Of a DNA stretch of 64,000 bases, positions 41,245-50,505 are shown in pieces (position 1 is the first letter of the stretch; each line of letters starts with the position of its first letter). The translations under genes and the position numbers were made by a program. Where the stretch lies: positions 293,061 through 357,060 of the forward strand of contig NZ_JALNTW010000001.1 of NCBI RefSeq assembly GCF_023161665.1. The letters run 5' to 3'. Below the pieces are notes generated by a model. That model was not told where the DNA came from. It did no database searches and worked only from the letters and a program-made list of their open reading frames with translations. The DNA is from Shewanella sp. 1CM18E. Its GTDB lineage: Bacteria; Pseudomonadota; Gammaproteobacteria; Enterobacterales; Shewanellaceae.

Positions 41245-42366
41245 CTACTTACTCACTCTTAACGTTAAGCGGGTATCTTTACCCACTTTGCGCTCATCGA
41301 TTAGGTTGATACGCGGAATGTCAGACATGGCTTGAAAGTCATCTAATGCCAATAAGTTTCGCCCTTGCCCACCGAGGATTTTCATCGCTTGATACAACAC
41401 TATTTCGTCAGCTAAACCTTGATTAACAACCGCACCGGCTAACGTTGCACCCGCTTCAATCAGTACAGAGTTACAGGTTTTACCCAGCAAACTAAGTAAG
41501 GCGGTTAAATCTATACGGCCATTAACCGTTGGCATAATCTGCTGTGATACATGTTCTGGCCACGCTGCTTGCACCTCTTCAGGGTACGGTTTAGCACTTA
41601 CCAATAGCACAGGTGTTGCTTGGTTAAATAAGTTTAGACCAGTGCCAAGACGCGCATGAGTATCAACAACCACACGCAGTGGTTGGTGGATTTCTGCCGG
41701 TGCTAATTGATTTGCCAGAGAGCCTAACTCACTATGACGTACATTTAAACTGGGGTTATCCGCAATAATGGTTTCAACGCCAGTAACTAATGCACAGTGG
41801 CGCGCTCGCAGACGCTGAACATCACTGCGTGCTTCGGGCCCGGTGATCCACTTAGATACACCATTTGATAACGCGGTTTTGCCGTCAAGACTGGCAGCAA
41901 GTTTGACCGTTACCCAAGGCAGGCCTTTCTCCATACGCTTTAAAAAGCCTAAATTAACCTGCATCGCTTCAGTGGTCATCAAGCCGACATCCACTTCAAT
42001 GCCAGCATCACGTAGCATTGCAATGCCACGGCCAGAGACTTCAGGATTAGGGTCCGTTACCGCAATAACCACACGGCTAACACCATGTTCGATAAGGGCT
42101 TTAGCACAAGGAGGTGTGCGGCCGTAATGGCTACATGGTTCAAGCGTTACATAAGCTGTAGCACCTTTAGCATCAATGCCCGCCATATTCAGCGCATAAA
42201 CTTCAGCGTGAGGGCCGCCGGCGCGAATATGGTAACCTTCACCCACAATTTCACCGTCTTTAACGATAACGCTACCAACACTTGGATTTGGACGTGTGGT
42301 GTACATGCCTTTTTGCGCCAATTCAATGGCAAGGCTCATCATTTGACTGTCTTCAATAGACCACAT
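41245..42366 (-). CDS. ribD: Bifunctional riboflavin biosynthesis deaminase/reductase RibD
   Basis: Deaminates and then reduces the GTP-derived pyrimidine. The N-terminal deaminase zinc site is His53-Ala-Glu55 with Cys78 and Cys87 (LEPCSHYGRTPPC). The C-terminal reductase domain (about 148-370) starts WVTVKLAASLDGKTAL and has LIEAGATLAGA. 373 residues is the usual length. nrdR is upstream, as in many bacteria. Confidence 0.98.
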   Translation of the reverse strand: MWSIEDSQMMSLAIELAQKGMYTTRPNPSVGSVIVKDGEIVGEGYHIRAGGPHAEVYALNMAGIDAKGATAYVTLEPCSHYGRTPPCAKALIEHGVSRVVIAVTDPNPEVSGRGIAMLRDAGIEVDVGLMTTEAMQVNLGFLKRMEKGLPWVTVKLAASLDGKTALSNGVSKWITGPEARSDVQRLRARHCALVTGVETIIADNPSLNVRHSELGSLANQLAPAEIHQPLRVVVDTHARLGTGLNLFNQATPVLLVSAKPYPEEVQAAWPEHVSQQIMPTVNGRIDLTALLSLLGKTCNSVLIEAGATLAGAVVNQGLADEIVLYQAMKILGGQGRNLLALDDFQAMSDIPRINLIDERKVGKDTRLTLRVSK

Positions 42367-42434
42367 AATGGCGGCAATTCCGGTTGTTCGATTGATAAAG
42401 GGCTAAGTAGATAACTTAGCCCCTGTCAGATAGT

Positions 42435-42884
42435 TTACTTTTGCAGTTTAGCGATGGCTTCACCAAACTCTGAAACGTCCTCAAAGGCGCGGTAAACTGA
42501 TGCAAAACGTATGTAGGCAACTTTATCTAAGTTAACCAACTGTTCCATCATCAAGTTACCTATCATTTCAGATTTTACTTCACGTTCGCCCGTAGCACGC
42601 AAAGTCGACTTAATCTTAGTTAATGCCTGCTCTATTTGATCCATAGATACAGGTCTTTTTTCAACGGCTCTTAACATACCGCCACGCAGCTTTTCTTCAT
42701 CGAATGGCTGGCGACTACCGTCTTGTTTTACCACTCGAGGCATAACGAGTTCAGCGCCTTCAAAAGTAGTAAAACGTTCATGACATTGAACACACTCTCT
42801 ACGTCGACGCACCTGATGGCCGTCTGCGACTAAGCGCGAATCAATCACTTTTGTGTCAGTTGCGCTGCAAAATGGACAATGCAT
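42435..42884 (-). CDS. nrdR: Transcriptional repressor NrdR
   Basis: Zinc-ribbon plus ATP-cone repressor of ribonucleotide reductase genes. Zinc ligands Cys3, Cys6, Cys31 and Cys34 ([26 protein letters not shown]); ATP-cone about 48-138 ([20 protein letters not shown]). 149 residues. The glyA-nrdR-ribD order is conserved in gammaproteobacteria. No promoter was confidently read, but the glyA terminator upstream implies it has its own. Confidence 0.98.
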   Translation of the reverse strand: MHCPFCSATDTKVIDSRLVADGHQVRRRRECVQCHERFTTFEGAELVMPRVVKQDGSRQPFDEEKLRGGMLRAVEKRPVSMDQIEQALTKIKSTLRATGEREVKSEMIGNLMMEQLVNLDKVAYIRFASVYRAFEDVSEFGEAIAKLQK

Positions 42885-42974
42885 TTAGCCTCCGCTTAGC
42901 AGTTAATGGATTGCGCTCACTAGGTAAGAATTAACCTTAGCAAGTAAACCCGGATAAAAAGTATGTTCGAATAA

Positions 42975-43002
42975 ACAAAAATGGCCGCATAAATGCGGCC
43001 AT
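42975..43002 (-). terminator. Intrinsic terminator of glyA
   Basis: A 10-bp stem ATGGCCGCAT/ATGCGGCCAT is followed on the minus strand by five T, 29 bases beyond the glyA stop. Confidence 0.88.
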
Positions 43003-43030
43003 AGGAGTCTAACTGATTTAACGCTTAAGG

Positions 43031-44287
43031 TTAACCGTAAACAGGGAACTTAGCGCACAATTCCAGAACCTGGCCCTTAACGCGTTCGCTAACGGCTAGA
43101 TCTGAAATATCATCTAGGATGTCACACATCCAGTTAGTCAGTAATACAGACTCTTGTTCACCAAAACCACGACGGGTAATTGCTGGAGAACCAATACGTA
43201 AACCTGAGGTCACAAATGGAGAACGTGGGTCGTTTGGTACTGAGTTTTTGTTAACTGTGATGTTAGCGTTACCTAGAGCAGCGTCAGCATCTTTACCTGT
43301 GATATCTTTGCTGATTAGATCAAGCAAGAATAGATGATTGTCTGTACCGCCAGAAACAACATCATAGCCACGCTCGATGAAAGTACGTGCCATAGCTTTA
43401 GCGTTAACCACGACCTGCTCTTGGTAAGTTGTAAACTCTGGGTCTAATGCTTCTTTAAAGGCTACCGCTTTAGCAGCAATAACGTGCATTAAAGGACCAC
43501 CTTGACCACCAGGGAAGACTGCAGAGTTTAGCTTCTTGTAGATATCTTCATCATTACAAGCAGATAAAATCAAACCACCACGAGGGCCAGCAAGCGTTTT
43601 ATGAGTTGTCGTTGTAACAACGTGAGCGTGTGGCATTGGAGTTGGGTAAATACCAGCAGCAACAAGACCCGCTACGTGCGCCATATCAACAAATAGGTAA
43701 GCACCTACTTTGTCAGCGATTTCGCGGAACTTGCCCCAGTCAATAATGCCTGAGTAAGCGCTGAAACCAGCAATGATCATTTTAGGCTTATGTTCTACAG
43801 CTAAACGCTCAACTTCAGCGTAATCAATCTTACCTGTAGTTTCATCAATACCGTACTGAACAGAATTGTACAGCTTACCAGAGAAGCTTACGTGTGAACC
43901 GTGAGTTAGGTGACCACCATGTGCTAGGCTCATACCTAGGACTGTGTCGCCGCCTTGTAGCAATGCCATAAATACTGCAGCATTTGCCTGTGAACCAGAG
44001 TGTGGTTGTACGTTAGCGTAAGTCGCACCAAATAATTCTTTTGCACGAGAAATCGCGAGTTCTTCAACGATATCAACATGCTCACAACCGCCGTAGTAAC
44101 GCTTACCAGGGTAACCTTCTGCATACTTGTTAGTAAGCTGAGTACCTTGGGCTTCGATAACACGAGGACTAGTGTAGTTTTCTGAAGCAATGAGTTCGAT
44201 GTGCTCTTCTTGGCGACGGGTTTCATCTTCGATTGCTGCAAATAGTTGTGGATCGTAATCCGCGATATTCATATCTTTTTTCAGCAT
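43031..44287 (-). CDS. glyA: Serine hydroxymethyltransferase
   Basis: PLP enzyme that interconverts serine and glycine and feeds one-carbon units to tetrahydrofolate. Conserved segments: [55 protein letters not shown] and the PLP-lysine site [14 protein letters not shown]. 418 residues is full length. It is transcribed away from ettA, from which it is separated by a shared promoter region. Confidence 0.99.
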   Translation of the reverse strand: MLKKDMNIADYDPQLFAAIEDETRRQEEHIELIASENYTSPRVIEAQGTQLTNKYAEGYPGKRYYGGCEHVDIVEELAISRAKELFGATYANVQPHSGSQANAAVFMALLQGGDTVLGMSLAHGGHLTHGSHVSFSGKLYNSVQYGIDETTGKIDYAEVERLAVEHKPKMIIAGFSAYSGIIDWGKFREIADKVGAYLFVDMAHVAGLVAAGIYPTPMPHAHVVTTTTHKTLAGPRGGLILSACNDEDIYKKLNSAVFPGGQGGPLMHVIAAKAVAFKEALDPEFTTYQEQVVVNAKAMARTFIERGYDVVSGGTDNHLFLLDLISKDITGKDADAALGNANITVNKNSVPNDPRSPFVTSGLRIGSPAITRRGFGEQESVLLTNWMCDILDDISDLAVSERVKGQVLELCAKFPVYG

Positions 44288-44553
44288 TACTCACTCCAGC
44301 TGTAAAATTCTTCTAGTAGGGTTGCGCATATTCTACAGCGCATTCGATCACAATCCCAGCATTTGCATCATGAAATTACTTGCAATTCTAGATGAGTGAG
44401 TTTTGTAAAAAGTGTCAATCGTCCAAAATCGATCGGTATCTGCAAACAATCAACTATGGTTATAACCCGGCTAATTGAGATTTAAATTCTGCAATGAACC
44501 AAGTAGAATTAGCGCCATTCAACAAAGAACAAATACCATTAAAGAGAACTAAC

Positions 44554-46221
44554 ATGGCTCAATTTGTATATAGCATGCTTAGAGTGGGTAAAATTGTCCC
44601 GCCTAAGAAACAAATTCTAAAAGATATCTCATTAAGCTTTTTCCCAGGCGCAAAAATCGGTGTTTTGGGCCTAAACGGTTCAGGTAAGTCTACCCTTCTG
44701 CGTATTATGGCTGGTCTAGATACTGAGATTGAGGGTGAAGCTCGCCCAATGCAAGATCTGAAAATTGGTTACCTACCGCAGGAACCAAAACTCGATCCAA
44801 ACCAAACTGTGCGTGAAGCTGTTGAAGAAGCCGTTGCTGATGCCAAAAATGCACTTGTGCGTCTAGATGAGGTTTATGCCCTTTATGCAGAGCCAGACGC
44901 AGACTTTGATGCACTTGCTAAAGAGCAAGGTGAACTTGAAGCGATTATTCAATCACAAGATGCACACAATCTAGATGTAGTGCTAGATCGCGCGGCTAAC
45001 GCGCTACGCCTTCCTGATTGGGATGAGAAAATCGAAGTGCTATCAGGTGGTGAGCGTCGCCGTGTCGCAATCTGTCGTCTGCTACTTGAAAAGCCAGACA
45101 TGCTATTACTTGATGAACCAACCAACCACTTGGATGCTGAATCAGTTGCATGGTTAGAGCGCTTTTTACAAGAGTACACAGGTACTGTTGTGGCAATTAC
45201 CCACGATAGATACTTCCTTGATAATGCTGCAGGTTGGATTTTAGAACTTGACCGTGGTGAAGGTATTCCATGGGAAGGTAACTACTCTTCTTGGCTTGAG
45301 CAAAAAGATGCTCGTCTACAGCAAGAATCTGCGACTGAAAGTGCACGTCAAAAGACAATTGCTAAAGAGCTTGAGTGGGTTCGTCAAGGTGCTAAAGGCC
45401 GTCAATCTAAAGGTAAGGCGCGTATGGCTCGCTTCGAAGAGCTTAATACTAACGACTACCAAAAGCGTAACGAAACCAACGAACTATTTATTCCGCCTGG
45501 ACCACGTCTAGGTGACAAAGTTATCGAGATCAATAACCTAACTAAATCTTACGGTGACCGCGTACTGATTGATAACTTAAGTTTCTCAGTACCAAAAGGC
45601 GCTATCGTCGGTATTATCGGTGCGAACGGTGCGGGTAAATCAACCCTGTTTAAGATGATTTCAGGCGCAGAGCAGCCAGATAGCGGTACTGTTGAGCTGG
45701 GTGAATCAGTTCAAATCGCATCGGTTGAGCAGTTCCGTGATTCTATGAACGATAAGAACACGGTTTGGCAAGAGATCTCTGACGGCCAAGACATTATGCG
45801 CATCAACAACACTGAAATTCCAAGCCGCGCATATGTTGGCCGCTTTAACTTCCGTGGTGGCGATCAGCAAAAGATCATCGGCACATTATCAGGTGGTGAG
45901 CGTAACCGTGTACATTTAGCTAAGCTACTGCAAGCTGGCGGTAACGTGCTGTTACTCGATGAACCAACCAACGATTTGGACGTTGAAACATTACGTGCAC
46001 TTGAGGAAGCTTTACTTGAGTTCCCAGGTTGCGCCATGGTTATTTCTCACGACCGTTGGTTCCTAGATAGAATCGCAACTCATATCCTAGATTACCGTGA
46101 CGAAGGTAAAGTTAACTTCTATGAAGGTAACTACACTGAGTACTCAACATGGTTGAAAGAAACTATGGGTACCGATGTTGTCGAACCACACCGTTTAAAA
46201 TACAAGCGCATGGTTAAATAA
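44554..46221 (+). CDS. ettA: Energy-dependent translational throttle EttA (ABC-F)
   Basis: ABC-F protein that binds the ribosomal E site and gates elongation by ATP/ADP ratio. There are two ABC domains: GLNGSGKST with LSGGERRRVAICRLLLEKPDMLLLDEPTNHLD, and GANGAGKST with LSGGERNRVHLAKLLQAGGNVLLLDEPTNDLD. The arm insertion is in domain 1 (about 90-140), and a charged linker (SARQKTIAKELEWVR, KGRQSKGKARMARFEEL) joins the domains. The ATG at 44554 (MAQFVYSMLRVGKIVPPKK) gives 555 residues, exactly the E. coli length; an in-frame ATG at 44494 adds 20 residues without family support. Confidence 0.97.
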   Translation: MAQFVYSMLRVGKIVPPKKQILKDISLSFFPGAKIGVLGLNGSGKSTLLRIMAGLDTEIEGEARPMQDLKIGYLPQEPKLDPNQTVREAVEEAVADAKNALVRLDEVYALYAEPDADFDALAKEQGELEAIIQSQDAHNLDVVLDRAANALRLPDWDEKIEVLSGGERRRVAICRLLLEKPDMLLLDEPTNHLDAESVAWLERFLQEYTGTVVAITHDRYFLDNAAGWILELDRGEGIPWEGNYSSWLEQKDARLQQESATESARQKTIAKELEWVRQGAKGRQSKGKARMARFEELNTNDYQKRNETNELFIPPGPRLGDKVIEINNLTKSYGDRVLIDNLSFSVPKGAIVGIIGANGAGKSTLFKMISGAEQPDSGTVELGESVQIASVEQFRDSMNDKNTVWQEISDGQDIMRINNTEIPSRAYVGRFNFRGGDQQKIIGTLSGGERNRVHLAKLLQAGGNVLLLDEPTNDLDVETLRALEEALLEFPGCAMVISHDRWFLDRIATHILDYRDEGKVNFYEGNYTEYSTWLKETMGTDVVEPHRLKYKRMVK

Positions 46222-46248
46222 AGCAAGCTATTAACCCCGCTGACCATT

Positions 46249-46287
46249 AAAAAGGCCTAGAACAATACTGTTCTAGGCCTTTTTGTT
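46249..46287 (+). terminator. Intrinsic terminator of ettA
   Basis: A 16-bp stem (AAAAAGGCCTAGAACA and its complement) is followed by a T-run. Confidence 0.92.
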
Positions 46288-46480
46288 TTTAACTGTGTTA
46301 CATAACTTACTAAGCCAGTGTCAAAGTTTCGTCACATATCGACATAATCTAATTGTAAAGCCGAATTAAGTTGAGTAACATGCCTGCAAGTCAATAATTC
46401 GCAACAACTTAACAACCCTGAAATCACAATCCACATGGACAGATTGTTAGTAGTTTTGATTAATTTAAACGGAGTTATCA

Positions 46481-47695
46481 GTGAAATACGGTTCTTTAGC
46501 CTTAACGCTTTTATGCTTATTCTCAGCTAATTCATTTGCAAACCTCAAGGTAATCACTCCTCCAGAGCAAGCCAGTTTAAATAAAATCGAACAGCAATAT
46601 AGTATTGACGCTGAGCTAATAAAAGTGAACGACAAGTTCTCTCAGCTCAATAAACGCTACTATGACTTGCAAGAGCTAAAAGATAGCATTGCCGCGAACG
46701 AAGTGGCTTATAATGAGTTAATCGCACAGCTACCTAATAAAATTCTAGCTAAAGCCAATATGGCACAATTTTATAGCCAAATAGAAACTAACGTTAATTC
46801 CAGCGCAAACTTAACCCAAAAATCAAAAATTGATGCGGCAGCCATTGAGCGCCAACGAGTGGTTGTGCAGCAAGAATATGAAATTGTTGAAAAGCAGCGC
46901 TTAGATAAAAGCCAACAGTTATTTAAATTAAAAACAGACATCATCAACCGTCTGCTCGCAGATCTATCAAAGTCATCAAGCAACTTCAAAGTTAACCTTG
47001 ATGGCACAACTCAGTGCTCAAAGTACCAATCAATCACTGACTGTTTGAAAAAGTCCAAGTCAGAGATTTTATCGAACACTCGCAATGATTCGCCTTTCTT
47101 AAATGATAAAAGTGTATTGCTATCTTATGACGTGACTGATGCCAGCATGAACATGCAGGGCAAGTTAAACTATAAAGTCGCAATGAGCTTCAAACCTTCT
47201 TATAACAGCAAAATCGATACTGTACTCAATGAAAAGCTAGGGTTGCGCTCAGCAATGATAACCCTAGTGAGTAATGTTGAAGCGGACTGGTACATTAATG
47301 GTATTAAAGTTGGTACTGGGACTAAACTATTCCATGAAGTGCCTTTAGGCAAACACGGTATTCTTGCCTCTTATAAAAATAGCGATAAATCAAGCATAGA
47401 GAAAATTGAGGGCAATGGTGTATTTAGCTATAACTTCAATCACCAAACCTCAGCAGTTGCTAGCAACAAAGTTAGTAATAGTGTTGAGCGTCTGTCACCG
47501 GTCGCTCCGCAAACTGGCACGAACAACAGCAAAACTAAAGCTAAGTTTACCCTGCTAGCCGACAGCACAACTATCCCTACACCTAGCGAGAAAAAACAAA
47601 CAACAGAGAAACAGCAAGATTACGAATACTTCATGGGCGTACCTGCTGCAACCAAGCAACAAAATACTGACTTTAGCAACGAACGCTTACGTTAG
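46481..47695 (+). CDS. Secreted coiled-coil protein with PEGA-like domain, function unknown
   Basis: 404 residues, GTG start with GGAG 8 bases upstream. The signal peptide is MKYGSLALTLLCLFSANSFA, cleaved near residue 20. Residues about 35-155 are predicted coiled coil rich in Gln/Glu/Lys. A pair of cysteines lies in QCSKYQSITDCLKKS. Around residues 262-300, DWYINGIKVGTGTKLFHEVPLGKHGI resembles a PEGA repeat, a surface-protein motif. The C terminus is low-complexity (Lys/Thr/Gln/Ser). Envelope location is inferred. It has its own terminator. I do not recognise a named family and propose no function. Confidence 0.75.
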   Translation: MKYGSLALTLLCLFSANSFANLKVITPPEQASLNKIEQQYSIDAELIKVNDKFSQLNKRYYDLQELKDSIAANEVAYNELIAQLPNKILAKANMAQFYSQIETNVNSSANLTQKSKIDAAAIERQRVVVQQEYEIVEKQRLDKSQQLFKLKTDIINRLLADLSKSSSNFKVNLDGTTQCSKYQSITDCLKKSKSEILSNTRNDSPFLNDKSVLLSYDVTDASMNMQGKLNYKVAMSFKPSYNSKIDTVLNEKLGLRSAMITLVSNVEADWYINGIKVGTGTKLFHEVPLGKHGILASYKNSDKSSIEKIEGNGVFSYNFNHQTSAVASNKVSNSVERLSPVAPQTGTNNSKTKAKFTLLADSTTIPTPSEKKQTTEKQQDYEYFMGVPAATKQQNTDFSNERLR

Positions 47696-47707
47696 TCACA
47701 AGGTTAA

Positions 47708-47745
47708 CGATTGCTGAGCAACAGGATGGCTCAGCAATCGGTTTT
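47708..47745 (+). terminator. Intrinsic terminator after the PEGA-like protein gene
   Basis: A 12-bp stem CGATTGCTGAGC/GCTCAGCAATCG with a 9-base loop is followed by GTTTTAT. Confidence 0.85.
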
Positions 47746-47854
47746 ATCAATAATCCAATATTATTGATCTAAACTGCCCGCGATTAAATTGGACTCTGCT
47801 GTCCTTCTATATGTATGCTAACCGAATAAAATAACAACAATAAGCGCTGCTCAC

Positions 47855-48967
47855 ATGGATGATAAGCTCCCCCAGAACAACACAACACCAACCTTAGCTC
47901 CAACTCAAACTCCAAAACCACCAGCTAAAGCATTTTTGAATAGCATCAACCACTTTCGTGGCATCGCCATTATTTTTATTGTTATGGCGCATTGCTACCG
48001 TCCCGCAGGCTGGGAGATTGAAACCTTTGCCGACAAAGCCTGGTTTAACTTAATGATGAATGGCACGGTATTTTTTGTGTTTATCTCTGGTTTTTTATTC
48101 CACCACGTTTTCTATCACCGTTGGGATTACAAGAAATACATGAAAAACAAAACTAAGTTTGTTTTTCTTCCCTACCTGCTGCTGTCATTACCTTGGATTG
48201 TTTGGCACTTAACCGTTGGCACCGATCCTATGATGCATAAAGAGATGGCTGATATTTCTGGTCCTGCTGCAGCCGCAAGTTGGTATGTAATTACTGGTCG
48301 CACACTTACCGCATATTGGTACATTCCTATGGGGATGATGCTGTTTGCCCTATCACCTTGGGTCATGCACCTAATCAAAAAACAACAGGTACTGTATTAC
48401 GCCATACCTTTACTCTTAATCGCGATTATGGTGCACAGGCCCATTTCAAATTTAAATGCAATTCAATCGCTAGTGTATTTCTTACCTGTTTATTTGCTGG
48501 GGGTTTGGGGCTCAGCTCATCGCGATAAGCTGTTTCCTTTTATTGATAAATACTGGCTAGCTATGTTGCTGACAGGAATTGCACTTGCGCTTATTCAGGC
48601 GCAATTCTTTGGCGCAGGCACACTCAATAAAGCGCCTTTTGAAATGACAGTACCTGATTTAATGTTGCCGCAAAAAATACTGTTAACCTTAGTTATTTTG
48701 GCCATTTTGAATAAGTTCGAACATATCTCGATTGCACCGCTGCAAAAGCTGGCAGAGGTGAGTTTTGCTATCTACTTTATTCACCCGTGGATCACCACAC
48801 CTTGGTGGATGATATACGACAGTCCTGACTTATTTGGACTCGCGAATAATGGCAATATTTTTACCACACTACTGGTCACGTTAGTAGTTGTAGCAATTTC
48901 TTATCTGATTGCCATCATGATTAAAAAACTGCTCAGCAAACGCAGCCGCTACCTTATTGGCTGGTAA
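47855..48967 (+). CDS. Membrane acyltransferase, family 3
   Basis: 370 residues with about ten hydrophobic helices. The first helix carries the family motif NSINHFRGIAIIFIVMAHC, where an Arg and a His in or near the first membrane span are typical of acyltransferase-3 enzymes that O-acylate sugars or peptides at the membrane. A proline/threonine-rich cytoplasmic N terminus (residues 4-27) precedes it. The later helices include VSFAIYFIHPW, which matches the family's C-terminal region. The acceptor is unknown. The adjacent phosphatase gene starts about 50 bases downstream and may be co-transcribed. Confidence 0.85.
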   Translation: MDDKLPQNNTTPTLAPTQTPKPPAKAFLNSINHFRGIAIIFIVMAHCYRPAGWEIETFADKAWFNLMMNGTVFFVFISGFLFHHVFYHRWDYKKYMKNKTKFVFLPYLLLSLPWIVWHLTVGTDPMMHKEMADISGPAAAASWYVITGRTLTAYWYIPMGMMLFALSPWVMHLIKKQQVLYYAIPLLLIAIMVHRPISNLNAIQSLVYFLPVYLLGVWGSAHRDKLFPFIDKYWLAMLLTGIALALIQAQFFGAGTLNKAPFEMTVPDLMLPQKILLTLVILAILNKFEHISIAPLQKLAEVSFAIYFIHPWITTPWWMIYDSPDLFGLANNGNIFTTLLVTLVVVAISYLIAIMIKKLLSKRSRYLIGW

Positions 48968-49020
48968 CTTAACAGGTATATATCACTTAGTATAATTTTG
49001 ATTTTAAAAATAAAATAAGA

Positions 49021-50109
49021 ATGACAACAATGACTAAATCTCTTTTACTAGCAGCGACATTACTGGCTAGCACATGGCAATTACAGGCATCAGAGCCGCT
49101 TGAGTATCAATTTGATGGGCCGTATGTTTTTAATGAGTCAAGCGCTGAAAAGGCGAGCACACATAGCGCTTATTGGGTGTGCAATGCAGAGCTTAAACAC
49201 AACTATGCCAGCAATAAGCAGCTCACTCGACCAGAAAACTGTGGTCAGTTGCCACAACCGCTACTTAGCGATGCCATAAAGCAGATCATGCCTGACAGCT
49301 ATGATGGCATTAAAAAGGTTGTCGCCCTAAGTGATGTGCATGGCCAATACGATGTGCTTATCACCCTCCTGAAGAATCAAAACATTATTGATGACGATAA
49401 TAACTGGGCGTTTGGCGATGGTCATATGGTGATCACCGGCGATATGTTTGACCGCGGCGATAAAATCAATGAAGTGCTTTGGTTTGTGTATCAGTTAGAT
49501 ATACAAGCAAAAGCCGCTGGCGGCATGTTGCATCTATTAATGGGTAACCATGAGCAAATGGTACTTGGGGGAGACTTACGTTACGTCCACCAGCGCTATG
49601 ATTTAGCCAGTAAGTTGCTAAATAAAAGCAATGATGCCCTTTATGGAGAAGATACTGAGCTCGGCCAATGGCTTCGCAGTAAACATACTTTAGTCAAAAT
49701 TAACGATGTACTGTATATGCATGGTGGCATTAGCAGCGAATGGCTTACACGTAAGTTGACAATTAGCCAAGCCAATCAGATATTTCGCGATAACATTGGT
49801 CGCCCCAAAAAAGAGCTTAAACAAGATGAGCTACTCAATTTCCTGTTTTACGGCAATGGACCAACTTGGTACCGTGGTTACTTTAAAGATAGCTTCACCG
49901 AAGCTGAGCTTGATAAGATCTTAGCCTATTTCAACGTTAGCCATATTACCGTCGGCCATACATCGCAAACGCAAGTGTTGGGCCTATTTAATAATAAGCT
50001 TATCGCCGTTGATAGCAGTATCAAACGCGGCGAACAGGGTGAGCTACTATTGATTGAAAATGGTGAACTTATTCGTGGTTTATATAATGGTGCCCGTCAG
50101 CCGTTATAA
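49021..50109 (+). CDS. Secreted Shewanella-like protein phosphatase (calcineurin-type)
   Basis: 362 residues. The signal peptide (1-23) ends near QLQA. Metallophosphatase motifs are in order: DVHGQYD (Asp105, His107), GDMFDRGD (Asp141), GNHEQM (Asn176, His177), then MHGG and VGHT. This is the SLP group, named from Shewanella and including the cold-active protein-tyrosine phosphatase of Shewanella sp.; relatives occur in plants and apicomplexans. The signal peptide indicates action in the periplasm or outside. The physiological substrate is unknown. A second in-frame ATG at 49030 is possible; the ribosome-binding site is weak either way. Confidence 0.9.
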   Translation: MTTMTKSLLLAATLLASTWQLQASEPLEYQFDGPYVFNESSAEKASTHSAYWVCNAELKHNYASNKQLTRPENCGQLPQPLLSDAIKQIMPDSYDGIKKVVALSDVHGQYDVLITLLKNQNIIDDDNNWAFGDGHMVITGDMFDRGDKINEVLWFVYQLDIQAKAAGGMLHLLMGNHEQMVLGGDLRYVHQRYDLASKLLNKSNDALYGEDTELGQWLRSKHTLVKINDVLYMHGGISSEWLTRKLTISQANQIFRDNIGRPKKELKQDELLNFLFYGNGPTWYRGYFKDSFTEAELDKILAYFNVSHITVGHTSQTQVLGLFNNKLIAVDSSIKRGEQGELLLIENGELIRGLYNGARQPL

Positions 50110-50505
50110 TTTGGCTTAGTCATTTACTCTCAGTCCGACACAGTGACGAAATCAAGTAAATTAGCTGCTTATAACAAATGCCAATTAACACTTTTGTTAA
50201 TTGGCATTACAAACTTAACAGCATTTATTTGCAGCTCAACAAATATATAGCTAGCGCAAAATATCACAAGCTTTCCTCTGCCTAACACTTTCTATACAGT
50301 CACGTAAGACTTGAACTCTGGGCAATGAAAGCTCACTTGATCAAATAATGAAAACAAAGATACATATTGGTTAAATATGCAAAATTTAAGATCGAGAAAT
50401 GTAAAACGTTAACTTCTAATTTTCTTTACTTTACATTGCTTTACCGTACAAAGCTGGATTTTTATCTACAATAATCCCAACTTTGGCTGTGTTAAGTAAT
50501 CATTC
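50110..50505. other. 396-bp gap between the phosphatase and the RND genes
   Basis: No gene is seen. A strong hairpin occupies 50177-50208 (listed separately). The remainder is AT-rich and must hold the RND operon promoter; I could not pick a convincing one. Confidence 0.5.
50177..50208 (+). terminator. Strong hairpin, possible terminator of the phosphatase gene
   Basis: A perfect 13-bp stem AATGCCAATTAAC/GTTAATTGGCATT with loop ACTTTT is present. No T-run follows, so termination is uncertain. Confidence 0.5.

Noticed and set aside
41843..42127. 94-codon open frame antisense to ribD
   Set aside because: Shadow of ribD codon usage; no start signal or domain.
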